Assembly (NCBI GenBank): GCA_023663025.1 | Contig: JAMPIC010000007.1 | Coordinates: 21,143 to 85,142, forward strand | Length of the DNA: 64,000 nucleotides | Origin: Prevotella sp. | GTDB taxonomy: Bacteria > Bacillota > Clostridia > Oscillospirales > Ruminococcaceae | Reading direction: 5' to 3' | Shown: positions 17,239 to 26,700 of the stretch, in pieces | Layout of the letters: the number at the start of each line of letters is the position of its first letter | Numbering within the stretch: position 1 is the stretch's first letter | Notes under the pieces: model-generated | Told to the model about the DNA's origin: nothing | Databases searched by the model: none | The model's input: only the letters and a program-made list of their open reading frames with translations | Translations under genes and position numbers: made by a program

Positions 17239-19317
17239 TTATTTCTCCTTTTTAATAGCAACCTCATACCCGCAACCCTCTTTCAGGCAGAACATCTTGC
17301 CGCCCTTTTTGAACAAGGTCGTGCCGTCGCCGCATTTGGGGCATTTGTCCGAAACGGGGGTGTCCCAAGTCATAAAATCGCAGGTCGGATTATCCTCGCA
17401 GCCGAAATATTTCTTGCCCTTTTTGGACTTTTTCTGCAATACCTTTTTATGGCATTTGGGGCATACTCCCCCCGTGTCCTTGACGATACGCTTTGTGTTG
17501 GTGCAGTCGGGGAAACCGCTGCACGCAAGGAATTTCCCGAACCGTCCTATCTTGATAACCATAGGCTTTCCGCACACCTCGCAGACCTCGCTCGTCTCCT
17601 CGTCGGGAACGCGCACCCGCTTGCCCTCCATAGCCACCTCGGCTTTGGAAAGGGTGTCCGCGAAATCCTCGTAAAACCCGCTTATGGAGTCCACCCAGTT
17701 CATCTCGCCCACCTCGATTTTGTCAAGGTCGCTTTCCATCGTTGCGGTGAATTTGGAGTCCACAATATTCTTAAAATGCTGTTTCATAAGTTCCGTGGTA
17801 ACTTCTCCCAGTCCCGTGGGACGAAGCTGTTTGCCGTCCCGCTCAACGTAAAAACGGTTGACAATGGTTGAAATTGTAGGCGCGTATGTTGACGGTCTGC
17901 CTATGCCGTTTTCTTCCAAAGCCTTGATAAGAGAAGCCTCGGTGTACCGCGCAGGCGGCTGTGTAAAGTGCTGATTTCCCTCAATAGCTTTCAGCTTGAG
18001 AACGTCCCCCTTTTCGATATTCGGCAGGACTTTCCCCTCTTCGTCGTTTTTGGACTCCTCGTAAAGTACGGTAAATCCGTCAAATTTCACCGAAAATCCC
18101 GTTGCGCGGAAATTGCAGCCGTTCGCCTCGATCTCAACCGAAACCGTGTCAAGGACGGCGTTTGACATCTGACTGGCGATAAACCGTTCCCATATCAGCT
18201 TGTAAAGCTTATACTGCTCGGTGGTAAGGCTGTTTTTCACGCGGTCGGGAGTAAGCTCGGGGGTCGAGGGGCGTATCGCCTCGTGAGCGTCCTGCGCGTT
18301 TGACTTTGACTTGTAAATTTTGGGAGTATTCGGAATATAATCCTTGCCGTAGGCCGCGCCGATGTACTCGTACGCCGCCGCTCTCGCCTCGTCTGAAATA
18401 CGCAGGGAGTCCGTTCTCATATAGGTTATAAGACCCACAGAACCCATACCCTCGATCTCAACGCCCTCATATAGCATTTGCGCCGCTTTCATTGTCTTAG
18501 CTGCCGCAAATCCCAATTTTTTGGAGGCTTCCTGCTGCATTGTGGAAGTCGTGAACGGGGGCGCGGGAGACTTTCTCCGCACGGATTTTTTCACGTCCGC
18601 CGCCTTATACTCCGCCCCCTCGAGACGTTTCAGCACCTCGTCCGTCTCGGCTTGTGAATGCAGCTCCGTCTTCTTGCCGCCCATACCTACAAAGGAAGCG
18701 TCAAACTGCTTTTTCGAGGAGGGTGCGGTCATTTTCGCGTCGATAGACCAGTATTCCTCCGGCTTGAAGCTGTTTATCTGCTTCTCACGGTCAACCACCA
18801 GGGACACCGCCACCGACTGCACCCGTCCCGCCGAAAGCCCTCTGCGGACTTTTTTCCACAAAAACGGCGACAGCTTGTAGCCCACAATTCTGTCCAGCAC
18901 GCGCCTTGCCTGCTGCGCGTTCACAAGGTCTATATCAATGGAACGTGGGTGCTCCATACCGTTTTTCACGCCCGTTTTGGTAATTTCGTTGAACGTCACG
19001 CGGTTCTCGTCGTCAAGGGGCAAGTCCAGCATCTGCGCCAAATGCCAGGAAATGGCCTCCCCCTCGCGGTCGGGGTCGGTTGCAAGGTACACAAAATCGG
19101 ACTTTTTCGCTTCCTTTTTAAGGCTTGCGATAAGCTCTTCTTTGCCTTTTATTTCGGTGTACACGGGCTCGAAGCCGTTTTCCACGTCCACGCCGAATTT
19201 CGATTTCGGCAGGTCGCGGACGTGCCCCATCGAAGCTACAACCTCGTAACCGCTTCCCAGATATTTCTTTATGGTTTTCGCCTTTGCGGGCGACTCAACA
19301 ATTACAAGCTTTGACAT
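17239..19317 (-). CDS. topA: DNA topoisomerase I
   Basis: A 692-residue type IA topoisomerase that relaxes negative supercoils. The N-terminal Toprim domain opens 'LVIVESPAKAKTIKKYLG' and has the acidic 'DPDREGEAI' motif. The catalytic tyrosine lies in 'GLITYMRTDSLRIS'. The C-terminus carries three zinc ribbons (CEVC...C, CPKC...C, CPKC...C), so it is the long, zinc-containing form. It lies 60 bases after dprA, a common arrangement in Firmicutes. Confidence 0.98.
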   Translation of the reverse strand: MSKLVIVESPAKAKTIKKYLGSGYEVVASMGHVRDLPKSKFGVDVENGFEPVYTEIKGKEELIASLKKEAKKSDFVYLATDPDREGEAISWHLAQMLDLPLDDENRVTFNEITKTGVKNGMEHPRSIDIDLVNAQQARRVLDRIVGYKLSPFLWKKVRRGLSAGRVQSVAVSLVVDREKQINSFKPEEYWSIDAKMTAPSSKKQFDASFVGMGGKKTELHSQAETDEVLKRLEGAEYKAADVKKSVRRKSPAPPFTTSTMQQEASKKLGFAAAKTMKAAQMLYEGVEIEGMGSVGLITYMRTDSLRISDEARAAAYEYIGAAYGKDYIPNTPKIYKSKSNAQDAHEAIRPSTPELTPDRVKNSLTTEQYKLYKLIWERFIASQMSNAVLDTVSVEIEANGCNFRATGFSVKFDGFTVLYEESKNDEEGKVLPNIEKGDVLKLKAIEGNQHFTQPPARYTEASLIKALEENGIGRPSTYAPTISTIVNRFYVERDGKQLRPTGLGEVTTELMKQHFKNIVDSKFTATMESDLDKIEVGEMNWVDSISGFYEDFADTLSKAEVAMEGKRVRVPDEETSEVCEVCGKPMVIKIGRFGKFLACSGFPDCTNTKRIVKDTGGVCPKCHKKVLQKKSKKGKKYFGCEDNPTCDFMTWDTPVSDKCPKCGDGTTLFKKGGKMFCLKEGCGYEVAIKKEK

Positions 19318-19376
19318 TTGATCCTATCCTTTCAATCTATATCTGTAAAAATATGTTAAAATTCGCTGCGGGGCGG

Positions 19377-20636
19377 CTAACAGGCGATGTAGCTCTGTCC
19401 CGCCGCGGAAACCACCGCTCCCTCAAGCTCCAGATCGGTCAGCAGCATGAGCATATCGGAAATGCCCATTCCGCACATTTCCGCAAGCTCGTCCGCCAGC
19501 AGCGGCTTTCCCGCTTCCTTCAAAAGGCTGTAGACCTTAGCTTCGTCCCCCTCTAAAAGCGAAGCGTCGTACTCGCTTTCCGCCGTTTCGGAAATTTCCG
19601 TCATTTCCGAAGCTTCGGGAACGCTTTTGACGGTCTTAACGTTTTTTTCACCGGAAAGCGGGTCTATCAGCGAAGCCTGTTTGTAGGCGCTGCCCGCCGT
19701 GCCGTCAGCCAAAGCCGCCGCAAGCGCCGCGCCCGCATTTGCTATTTTATGTCCGTAATTTTCGTAATATTCATATATGATGTCTCTCACACCGCAGAGA
19801 CAGACAGCGCCGTCCCTTATGAGAGCCACGTTGCCGCCGTACCGCTTGTCGAACAGGTCGTGTGGAGCAAGCGCGAACAAGTCCCTGCCCTGACTTAGAG
19901 CAAGGTTTGCCGTAATGAGCGCGCCGCTTTTAACGGCAGCCTCCGCAACAACTGTGCCCAGAGAAAGTCCCGAAAGTATCCTGTTCCTTGCGGGAAAAGA
20001 AGCTCTCGTTCCTCCCGCCTGCGGATAATATTCGGAAACAAACAGACCGTTTTTCTCGATCTCGCCTCGGTATTGGACGTTCTCCTTGGGGTAATCCCTG
20101 TCAAGACCGCAGCCCAGAACGGCTACCGTCTTTCCTCCGCACCTTGCGGCGGAAAGATTTGCGGTAATGTCGATACCCACCGCAAAGCCGCTGACAACGG
20201 TTATCCCGAAGCTGCAAAGCTCCCGCACCAGCGCGGCTGTCACCCTTGCGCTGTAGTCGGAGGGCTTTCGCGTTCCCACCACGGAAATGCTGAAATCGCT
20301 TTCGAGACAGCTCATATCGCCCCGGCAGAAAAGCACAGCGGGCGGATTGTAGATCGATGTCAGCCTTTCGGGATACAGCCCGTCGTCAAAGGTAAGTATG
20401 TATATACCGCGCCTTTCGCAGTAATCTATAAGCTCGTTGATCTGCTCCTCGGAAGTTCTGTCGGCGGAATTTCTTTCTCTTTCCGTGAGCAGATTTTTCC
20501 GCCTTTCGCGGTCGATCAGAGCCTCCCGAGCCTCCGCCGCGGAGGAAAAGTTATCCATAAACTCCCATATTCTGACGTTTCCGCAGCCTAAAGCGTTAAC
20601 GATCCAAAGCCAGTCAAAAACATTCCGACGTTCCAT
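19377..20636 (-). CDS. dprA: DNA processing protein DprA
   Basis: A ~419-residue DprA/Smf protein that loads RecA on incoming single-stranded DNA in transformation. It has an N-terminal helical segment, the Rossmann-like core ('SVVGTRKPSDYSARV', 'GFAVGIDITANLSA', 'GGKTVAVLGCGLDRDYP', 'FPARNRILSGLS') and a C-terminal winged-helix segment ending 'LTDLELEGAVVSAAGQSYIA'. About 70 low-complexity Ser/Glu-rich residues separate core and winged helix. I take ATG 20636, preceded by GAGGTG, over an upstream in-frame TTG. Confidence 0.94.
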   Translation of the reverse strand: MERRNVFDWLWIVNALGCGNVRIWEFMDNFSSAAEAREALIDRERRKNLLTERERNSADRTSEEQINELIDYCERRGIYILTFDDGLYPERLTSIYNPPAVLFCRGDMSCLESDFSISVVGTRKPSDYSARVTAALVRELCSFGITVVSGFAVGIDITANLSAARCGGKTVAVLGCGLDRDYPKENVQYRGEIEKNGLFVSEYYPQAGGTRASFPARNRILSGLSLGTVVAEAAVKSGALITANLALSQGRDLFALAPHDLFDKRYGGNVALIRDGAVCLCGVRDIIYEYYENYGHKIANAGAALAAALADGTAGSAYKQASLIDPLSGEKNVKTVKSVPEASEMTEISETAESEYDASLLEGDEAKVYSLLKEAGKPLLADELAEMCGMGISDMLMLLTDLELEGAVVSAAGQSYIAC

Positions 20637-20741
20637 CTGACACCTCAACTTTTAGATTGACAGAGAATAGAAGACAGAAAACAGCCGCCGGCTATTTTCG
20701 CATTCCACGGTTCAAAATTTCTAACCTCTATTCTCTATCCT

Positions 20742-21548
20742 CTACTTTACTAATTCCCACATTATTATGCCCGCAGCCATTGCCGCGTTCAGGGAGTTGA
20801 CCGTTCCCCGCATTTTTATCGTTGTTTTAACGCCGCACCTTTCGGAAACCTCTTTCGGCAGACCGTTTCCCTCGTTGCCTATCAGCACCGCTCCGCCTCG
20901 GGAAAAATCGCAGTCCGTAAGGGACACCGCCTCCGTATCTATCACCGCCGCGAACGTGGGGACGTTATGCTGTCCGAAAAGCTTAAACGCCTCGTCGAGC
21001 GCCGTTTCGGAAACGTTCACCCGAAACAAGCTTCCCATTGTGGAGCGGACGGTCTTGGGATTATAGAGGTCGCAGCATTCCGCGAGGAAAACCGCGTCCA
21101 CGCCCAAAGCGTCGGCTGTGCGGATCACCGTGCCCAGATTGCCGGGATCCTGCACCCTGTGCAGCAGGATATATCTTCCCCCGCTTTTAATTGTATCAGA
21201 AATCGGCGGTTTGTCAAGACTTAGGCATACGGCAAAAATCCCCTGCGAATTGTCGGTGGAGGACGTCTTTTCGCCCAGCGCGTCGGGAATGAGAAAGACG
21301 TTTTCCCCGCGGCTTTCCAGCGTTTCGGGCAGTACGGCGGTCTCGCGCCGTTTTATCTTCTCAAAACAGCTTTCGGTAACAAAAACGGAGTGAAGCTTCA
21401 CGTTTTCCGCAAAAGCGTCCGAAACAAGGCGTATGCCCTCGATTGTGAACATACCGCTTTCACGGCGGTGTTTTTTGCTCTCCGCAAGCTTTCGGTAAAG
21501 CTTGATATTGGGGTTGTCCTTAGAAGTAATCAGCTGCATAATCTTCAT
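20742..21548 (-). CDS. TrmH/SpoU-family RNA 2'-O-methyltransferase
   Basis: A 268-residue SPOUT methyltransferase. The N-terminal substrate-binding domain ('ITSKDNPNIKLYRKLAESKKHR') is followed by the knotted catalytic domain with 'HRVQDPGNLGTVIRTADALG' (motif 1), 'LIGNEGNGLP' (motif 2) and 'IKMRGTVNSLNAAMAAGI' (motif 3). It methylates a ribose in rRNA or tRNA, and the exact site cannot be told. It lies directly upstream of dprA on the same strand. AAGAGG is 8 bases before ATG 21548. Confidence 0.92.
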   Translation of the reverse strand: MKIMQLITSKDNPNIKLYRKLAESKKHRRESGMFTIEGIRLVSDAFAENVKLHSVFVTESCFEKIKRRETAVLPETLESRGENVFLIPDALGEKTSSTDNSQGIFAVCLSLDKPPISDTIKSGGRYILLHRVQDPGNLGTVIRTADALGVDAVFLAECCDLYNPKTVRSTMGSLFRVNVSETALDEAFKLFGQHNVPTFAAVIDTEAVSLTDCDFSRGGAVLIGNEGNGLPKEVSERCGVKTTIKMRGTVNSLNAAMAAGIIMWELVK

Positions 21549-21584
21549 GCCTCTTGCCTCTTAAATTCTTGCTTCTATTAGCGC

Positions 21585-21614
21585 AAAAAGTCAGAAGCAA
21601 AAATCGCTTCTGAC
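21585..21614 (-). terminator. Rho-independent terminator of the infC-rpmI-rplT operon
   Basis: A 9-bp perfect stem (21590-21598 with 21606-21614) followed on the minus strand by TTTTT lies just after the rplT stop. It should end the translation-gene operon before the methyltransferase gene. Confidence 0.85.
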
Positions 21615-21626
21615 CTTTGAACAGTT

Positions 21627-21983
21627 TTAGTTGAGAGCCGCCTTTGCCTTTTCGGTGAGAGCCGTAAAGCCTGCGGCGTCATTGATAGCGATCTCCGAAA
21701 GCATTTTTCTGTTCAGAGTAACGCCCGCCTTTTTAAGACCGTTCATGAACGTGGAATAGTTCATGCCGTTCATCTTGCAGGCGGCGGAAATTCTTGTGAT
21801 CCAGAGCTTTCTGAAATCACGTTTTTTGAGACGTCTGCCGATGTAAGCGTAATTTCCCGATTTCATAACGGCTTCTTTAGCCATCTTGAAGTGCTTGCTC
21901 TTTGCGCCCCAGTAACCTTTAGCAAGCTTCAGCGTTTTATTTCTTCTCTTGCGAGTAGCCATTGCTCCCTTAACACGAGCCAT
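21627..21983 (-). CDS. rplT: 50S ribosomal protein L20
   Basis: A 118-residue ribosomal protein, the last gene of the infC-rpmI-rplT operon. It begins 'MARVKGAMATRKRRNK' and contains 'AKGYWGAKSKHFKMAKEAV' and 'LWITRISAACKMNGMNYS', diagnostic of L20. Besides its structural role, L20 represses its own operon in studied bacteria. The leader upstream of infC here has an attenuator-like hairpin consistent with such control. Confidence 0.98.
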   Translation of the reverse strand: MARVKGAMATRKRRNKTLKLAKGYWGAKSKHFKMAKEAVMKSGNYAYIGRRLKKRDFRKLWITRISAACKMNGMNYSTFMNGLKKAGVTLNRKMLSEIAINDAAGFTALTEKAKAALN

Positions 21984-22071
21984 AATATTTTACCTCCGTA
22001 TTAGAAATTTCAGAATTTTAAAAGCAAGAAGCAAGAAGAACCCGCTTCCCGCCCATGCGTTCGGTCAGCCC

Positions 22072-22269
22072 TTATTTATAAGGAATAAGCTGCTTTACCG
22101 TCGCTGTGTTCGCGGAGCCTGTGTAACCTGCCGCTCTGTTGATCCTCTTGCGCTTGGTGGCTTTCTGAGTGAGCCTGTGGCGTCTGTTGGTCTTCTGGTA
22201 CTTTACCATACCGTTTTTTGTGAGCTTAAAACGCTTTTTAGCGCCCGAATGTGTCTTTTGCTTTGGCAT
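22072..22269 (-). CDS. rpmI: 50S ribosomal protein L35
   Basis: A 65-residue basic protein beginning 'MPKQKTHSGAKKRFKLT', the canonical L35 start. The frame is open upstream to 22353, but that part crosses the hairpins of the infC-rpmI gap and has no family similarity. The start at 22269 is preceded by AAGGAGG. Confidence 0.97.
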   Translation of the reverse strand: MPKQKTHSGAKKRFKLTKNGMVKYQKTNRRHRLTQKATKRKRINRAAGYTGSANTATVKQLIPYK

Positions 22270-22287
22270 AATATATCCTCCTTTAAT

Positions 22288-22353
22288 TCGGACGGAGAAC
22301 CGTCCCTGATCCCGATAAGCGGTCGGAACCGTGCGGGGAACGCGTCCCCGCAC
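22288..22353. other. Intercistronic hairpins between infC and rpmI
   Basis: The gap holds two GC-rich inverted repeats: GGACGG/CCGTCC at about 22290-22305, and a perfect 9-bp stem 22331-22339 with 22345-22353 (loop of 5). Neither is followed by a T-run on the minus strand, so they are not obvious terminators. They could be processing or translational-control elements. Confidence 0.5.
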
Positions 22354-22375
22354 GCCGATCCGTTACCGGCTGTAT

Positions 22376-22909
22376 TTATTTTGAAGCCTTTGGTGAAACG
22401 AACATCACAAGTGCGCGTCCTTCCATTTTGCCGGGCTTTTCAACTGTGCCGAACTCGGAACAAGCCTCCTTGAACTTTTCAAGAAGCTCCTCCCCCAGAT
22501 GCGGGTGAGCGATAGCGCGCTTTCTGAAACGCACGGATACCTTCAGCTTGTCTCCCGATTTCAGGAATTTGATTGCCTGATTTACTTTTGTGTTGAAGTC
22601 GTTGGTGTCTATCGTAGAGAACATTCTTATCTCCTTGATCTCAACGGTTTTCTGATTTTTTCTCGCTTCCTTTTCGCGCTTGCTCTGCTCGAAAACGTAC
22701 TTTCCGTAATCCATGATCTTGCAGACGGGCGGCGTTGCCTGCGGAGCTATCTTTACCAGATCAAGCTCCTTTTCCTCCGCCAGCCGGAACGCTTCTTTCG
22801 AGGACATTACCCCAAGCTGCGAGCCGTCGCTGCCGATAAGTCTGACTTCCTTATCCCTGATCTCCTCGTTGATCTGTACATCTTTGCTGTTGCTGCCTAT
22901 GATAAGCAC
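22376..22909 (-). CDS. infC: Translation initiation factor IF-3
   Basis: IF-3 binds the 30S subunit and selects the start codon and initiator tRNA. The product has the N-domain ('VQINEEIRDKEVRLIGSDG'), the linker ('CKIMDYGKYVFEQSKREKE') and the C-domain ('SVRFRKRAIAHPHLGEELL'). The GTG at 22909 lies inside the only ribosome site (AGGGGGTG), so it can hardly be the real start. The ATA at 22900-22898, 8 bases from the core of that site, fits best, and ATC at 22903 is an alternative. Rare start codons are known in infC and let IF-3 limit its own synthesis. It is the first gene of infC-rpmI-rplT. Confidence 0.96.
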   Translation of the reverse strand: MLIIGSNSKDVQINEEIRDKEVRLIGSDGSQLGVMSSKEAFRLAEEKELDLVKIAPQATPPVCKIMDYGKYVFEQSKREKEARKNQKTVEIKEIRMFSTIDTNDFNTKVNQAIKFLKSGDKLKVSVRFRKRAIAHPHLGEELLEKFKEACSEFGTVEKPGKMEGRALVMFVSPKASK

Positions 22910-22986
22910 CCCCTGTTAGAGATTAGAAATCAGAAGTAAGAGGTTAGAACAGCAGTTCTGCCCTTATTCTGTTTTCTGCAATAAAA

Positions 22987-23015
22987 ATGAGCGGAAACAG
23001 AACCGTTCCGCTCAT
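22987..23015 (-). promoter_or_regulatory. Attenuator-like hairpin in the infC leader
   Basis: A perfect 10-bp stem (22987-22996 with 23006-23015, 9-base loop) followed on the minus strand by TTTTAT lies about 80 bases before infC, inside the ~250-base leader. Firmicutes infC operons are known to be controlled by premature termination, so this is a likely regulated terminator. Confidence 0.7.
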
Positions 23016-23175
23016 ACGAATAATCACTTGGGCGCATACTCACCGAAAGGCGCAGCGTCCGAAAATCGCATATTGACCTCTGCTTCGCTTTGCGGCAGGG
23101 TGAGAACGGAAAATGTTCTGCTTTACTGAACTCGGCGCAGCAGCGCAGCAAAAGCCGCAAAACGCCGACTATGAT

Positions 23176-23204
23176 ATTATACCCCATTCAAAGCGTTTTG
23201 TCAA
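23176..23204 (-). promoter_or_regulatory. Sigma-A promoter of infC-rpmI-rplT
   Basis: A perfect minus-strand promoter: -35 TTGACA (23204-23199), 17-base spacer, -10 TATAAT (23181-23176). Transcription would start near 23169, leaving a leader of about 260 bases before infC. Confidence 0.88.
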
Positions 23205-23248
23205 GAGTTTTTTCAAAATTTCTCAAATTTTTTTCGGAACAGCACTGT

Positions 23249-23704
23249 TTACTCCTCCGTACCGCCGGTTTCGTCCTCTCCGTCTCCGTCCTCTCCGCCG
23301 ACGGGAGCGGCGTTCGCCCTTATCTTGGTCTGGTAGGATTCGTTGTCGAACCATTCGTCGAGTATTTCCACGGAAATGGAATACCCCGCGTCGGTCTTTA
23401 TGTACTCCGTGATCTCGCCGGAGGTTATCAGGTTCAATACCTTTTCCGGGGTAATATTAAGGTACTCGCCCGCGTCGGTCTCGTTCAGATATTTTTTCTG
23501 CGAAACGCCCATGCTGTCCGGTACCGTGACAGTGCTTGAAGCCGCGAAATTCTTTTCCTCAATGGTTTTGTTGAGCTTTCTTACCCCGCCGCCGATGGAA
23601 AGTCCCGCTATAAGCATACAGATGCCGAGAAAGACCATGCCGATAAAGTTTGCGTTGATACCGCCCGTTTTTCTGGACGTGCGCTGAGCCGATTGATTTG
23701 CCAT
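23249..23704 (-). CDS. Single-pass membrane protein with a predicted external helix-turn-helix-like domain
   Basis: 151 residues. A basic N-terminus (RTSRK) is followed by one membrane helix at about residues 20-42. A linker follows, then a ~55-residue segment 'KKYLNETDAGEYLNITPEKV' onward that looks like the excisionase/MerR-type helix-turn-helix (HTH_17), and finally an acidic Gly/Glu tail. By the positive-inside rule the helix-turn-helix-like domain would face outside, where it could not bind the chromosome. It may be a protein-binding fold, or the topology may be reversed. It lies 35 bases after addA. Confidence 0.65.
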   Translation of the reverse strand: MANQSAQRTSRKTGGINANFIGMVFLGICMLIAGLSIGGGVRKLNKTIEEKNFAASSTVTVPDSMGVSQKKYLNETDAGEYLNITPEKVLNLITSGEITEYIKTDAGYSISVEILDEWFDNESYQTKIRANAAPVGGEDGDGEDETGGTEE

Positions 23705-23739
23705 GTAAAATCCTCCTCAATGTCTTTTCATGGGAGCGT

Positions 23740-26700
23740 CTACAGTACCCTTACCGCCCGTCCGAGAGCGAAAGAGTAAAGATACGCCTCCTTGACCCGT
23801 TTGCCGAATATCCTGCCGAGAGCGGCGGCGTACAGCTTTATTTGCAGGTCGTATCTGTCAGCGAGAGTTTTCTCTCCCGCGCCCCTGTCCGTCTTGTAGT
23901 CGATAAGGACGATCTCTCCGTCCTCCTCGAACATACAGTCGGCAATGCCTTGCAGCATACTATTATCATTATACTCCATAAGTCTCTCATCGTCAAGAGC
24001 GGCGTCGGATTTTTTGATTAAAAATTTCTGTTCCCGTCGGATACTGTCGGATTTTTTTATTCTGCCGTACAGCTCCGAGGCGAAAAACACCTTTATCTGC
24101 CCGATATTCAGCGACCCGCTCTCCTCGGGAGTGAGCAAGCCCCGCTCCGCGAGTCTTTCCGCTTCGGCGGCGGGATCGGCTTCGGCGGCGGAAAAGTCGG
24201 CGTACTGCATAAAGGTATGCACCGCCGTGCCCTTTTCGGCGGCGGTAAGTCCTCCCGCCTCGGCAAATTCGGGACGTCGCAGGAAAAGCCTGTCTCCGTC
24301 CGCGCTTTTGGAAATTTCCGTCACCGTCACCTTTGCGGACTTGTCCGTCAGCTCGCCGTCGTAGACGAACGCGAAGCCGTCAAGCAGCCGTTTCACCTTA
24401 TCCTCGTCGGGCAGGACGGTTTCCGCATCTTCCGTTTCGGGGACGTTTTCCCCGTCCGTATCGGCTTTGCAAACTCTGACCGCCGTTTCCGTTTCTTTCA
24501 GGGGGACGAACTCGCCGTCCCTGAACCATTCCCCGTCTGGGTGAACAAGCATTGCCAGGGATATCCAATCCAGCATTGACCTTGCTCCCGCAGCCGCCGA
24601 GGGAGTTACCCCGCCGCCCGTAATTACTTCGGAGCGCATGGAGGCTATCTCCCCGCGAACCTTTTTGCTGTCGGGGACGGTGATGAAAAGCCGTTCCCTC
24701 GCTCTTGTCAGGGCAACGTACAGAAGCCGCATTTCCTCGCTTTTCGCGTTTCCCCTGTTCAGCTCCTTCAGCACCTCCTGCGGGAAAGAATTATAGAGCC
24801 TGAGCCGTTCCCTGTCCTGTATCCCGAAGCCTATGCCGTACTCGGAATTTATCTGTATCCTGCGTTTCAGGTCCTCCTCGTTGAAATGTCCCGACGAACC
24901 GCACAGGAACACGAACGGGTACTCCAATCCCTTTGACCTGTGTATGGTCTTGACGGAAACCGTATCCTCCGCTTGAGAAACCGCAGAAGCCCGTTTCAGG
25001 TCGCCGCCCCGCCGTATTATCATGTTTATATAACGCACAAATCCCGACAAGCCGCCGCCCGAGTTTTTCTCGTAGCTTTCCGCAACGTCAAGCAGCAGGC
25101 GGAGATTTGCCCGCTTCTGGCTGCCGTCTTTATAGACCTGCACCGCCGACAGAAAATCCGTACTGTCGTATATTGTTCTGATAAAGCGTTCCAATGTCTG
25201 GGAAGCGGCACAGTACCGCAGCTTGCCGAACAGGGACATAAATTTTTCCAGCTTGCCGTAAAGGGGCTCGTCCGCACCGATATCCGTGCCGCCCTCCAGC
25301 ACCCGCTTTATCGCGCGGAAGTACCGTTCCTCATTGCCGCCCTTGACTTCCGCAAGCCGCGCCATATCGTCCGCCGTAAGCATAAACATGGGGGACATCA
25401 GCGCCGCCGCCAGCGGGATATTCTGCATGGGATTGTCGATAACCGCCAGCAAGCTTGTCAGCGCCGATATTTCCCGGGACTGCAAATATCCCGCCGGCTC
25501 TTCGGCGTAAGCCTTTATGCCCGCGCCGGCAAGCTCCGCCACATACCGTTCCGCGTTTTTGTTATTGCGAAGCAGTATGCAGAAATCGCCCGGACGGCAG
25601 GGTCTGACCGTTCCTTTGTCGAACACGGTTTCCGTACCGAGCATACGCTTTATGCGAGCGGCTACGGCGCGTGCCTCGGCGTTTTCGTCGTTCTCGCAGT
25701 CGGGAACTGTTATTATCTCCGTAGTTCTGTCTCCCTCTGGGTAATCCAATCCCCTGACGAGAGCCTCCGCTTCGGTGTAGTCTATCCCGCCCGCGGCTTT
25801 GCTCATCACGCAGCCGAAAACGTAGTTCACAAAGCCGACGACTTCCTCGCTGCTGCGGAAGTTCCTGTTGAGAAATATAGCCGCGTTCGTCCCCGAAAAG
25901 TCCGCGCCCGTATAGCTTTCCGCGACCGCAAGTGCGTTTGTGAACAGCTTGGGGTTAGCCTGGCGGAAGCTGTAGATGGACTGCTTCACGTCCCCCACCG
26001 CGAACAGATTTGTCCCGCCCTTTTCGGCTGTGCCGCCTTTGGACAGCAGCTTGAAGATCAAGTCCTGATTGTCATTGGCGTCCTGAAACTCGTCTATCAT
26101 TATCATGCCATAGTAGTCGGAAAGCTCCCGCGCAAGCCGCGTGGCAACGATGTTTCCGTCCCCGTCCTTTTCCGCAAGAAGCCTTATCGCAAGCTGCTCC
26201 GCGTCGGAAAAGCCGAGAGCGTTTTTTTCGGTTTTAAGCTTGTCAAGCTCCGCCGCGAACAGCATTATCACGCCGTTCAGACTTTCCAGTATTTCCCCGT
26301 GCACACGGTAGTCGTCGGCGATTTCTTCCAGACGGAATACGCCGCCGCCCGTTTTGTCAAGCTCCTTTTTGTACCTGTTCCGAATATCCTTTATCCGCTC
26401 GGCGGTCTCCTTCTCGGCGTCGGTCATACTGCGGGGAAAGCTTATCCGCGTTTTCGGCGCGGGAGGCTGAACCACCCGCTCGTCCCAGCCGTACTCGGTG
26501 CGGCTCAGATTTTTCAGCATGAGCTTTATCCTGTCCGTTTCCACCTCGATCGCGTCGGATGCCTTTCCGCAAAGCTTGAAGTAAAGCTTTCCCGCGTATT
26601 CGGCTTGTCCCGCGAGACGGCGGTAAACCTCCTCCAGACGGTTCAGGTAAAGCTTCGCAAGCGGGTCGGTATTGGGGTCGAAGCCTTTTTTGTACCTGTC

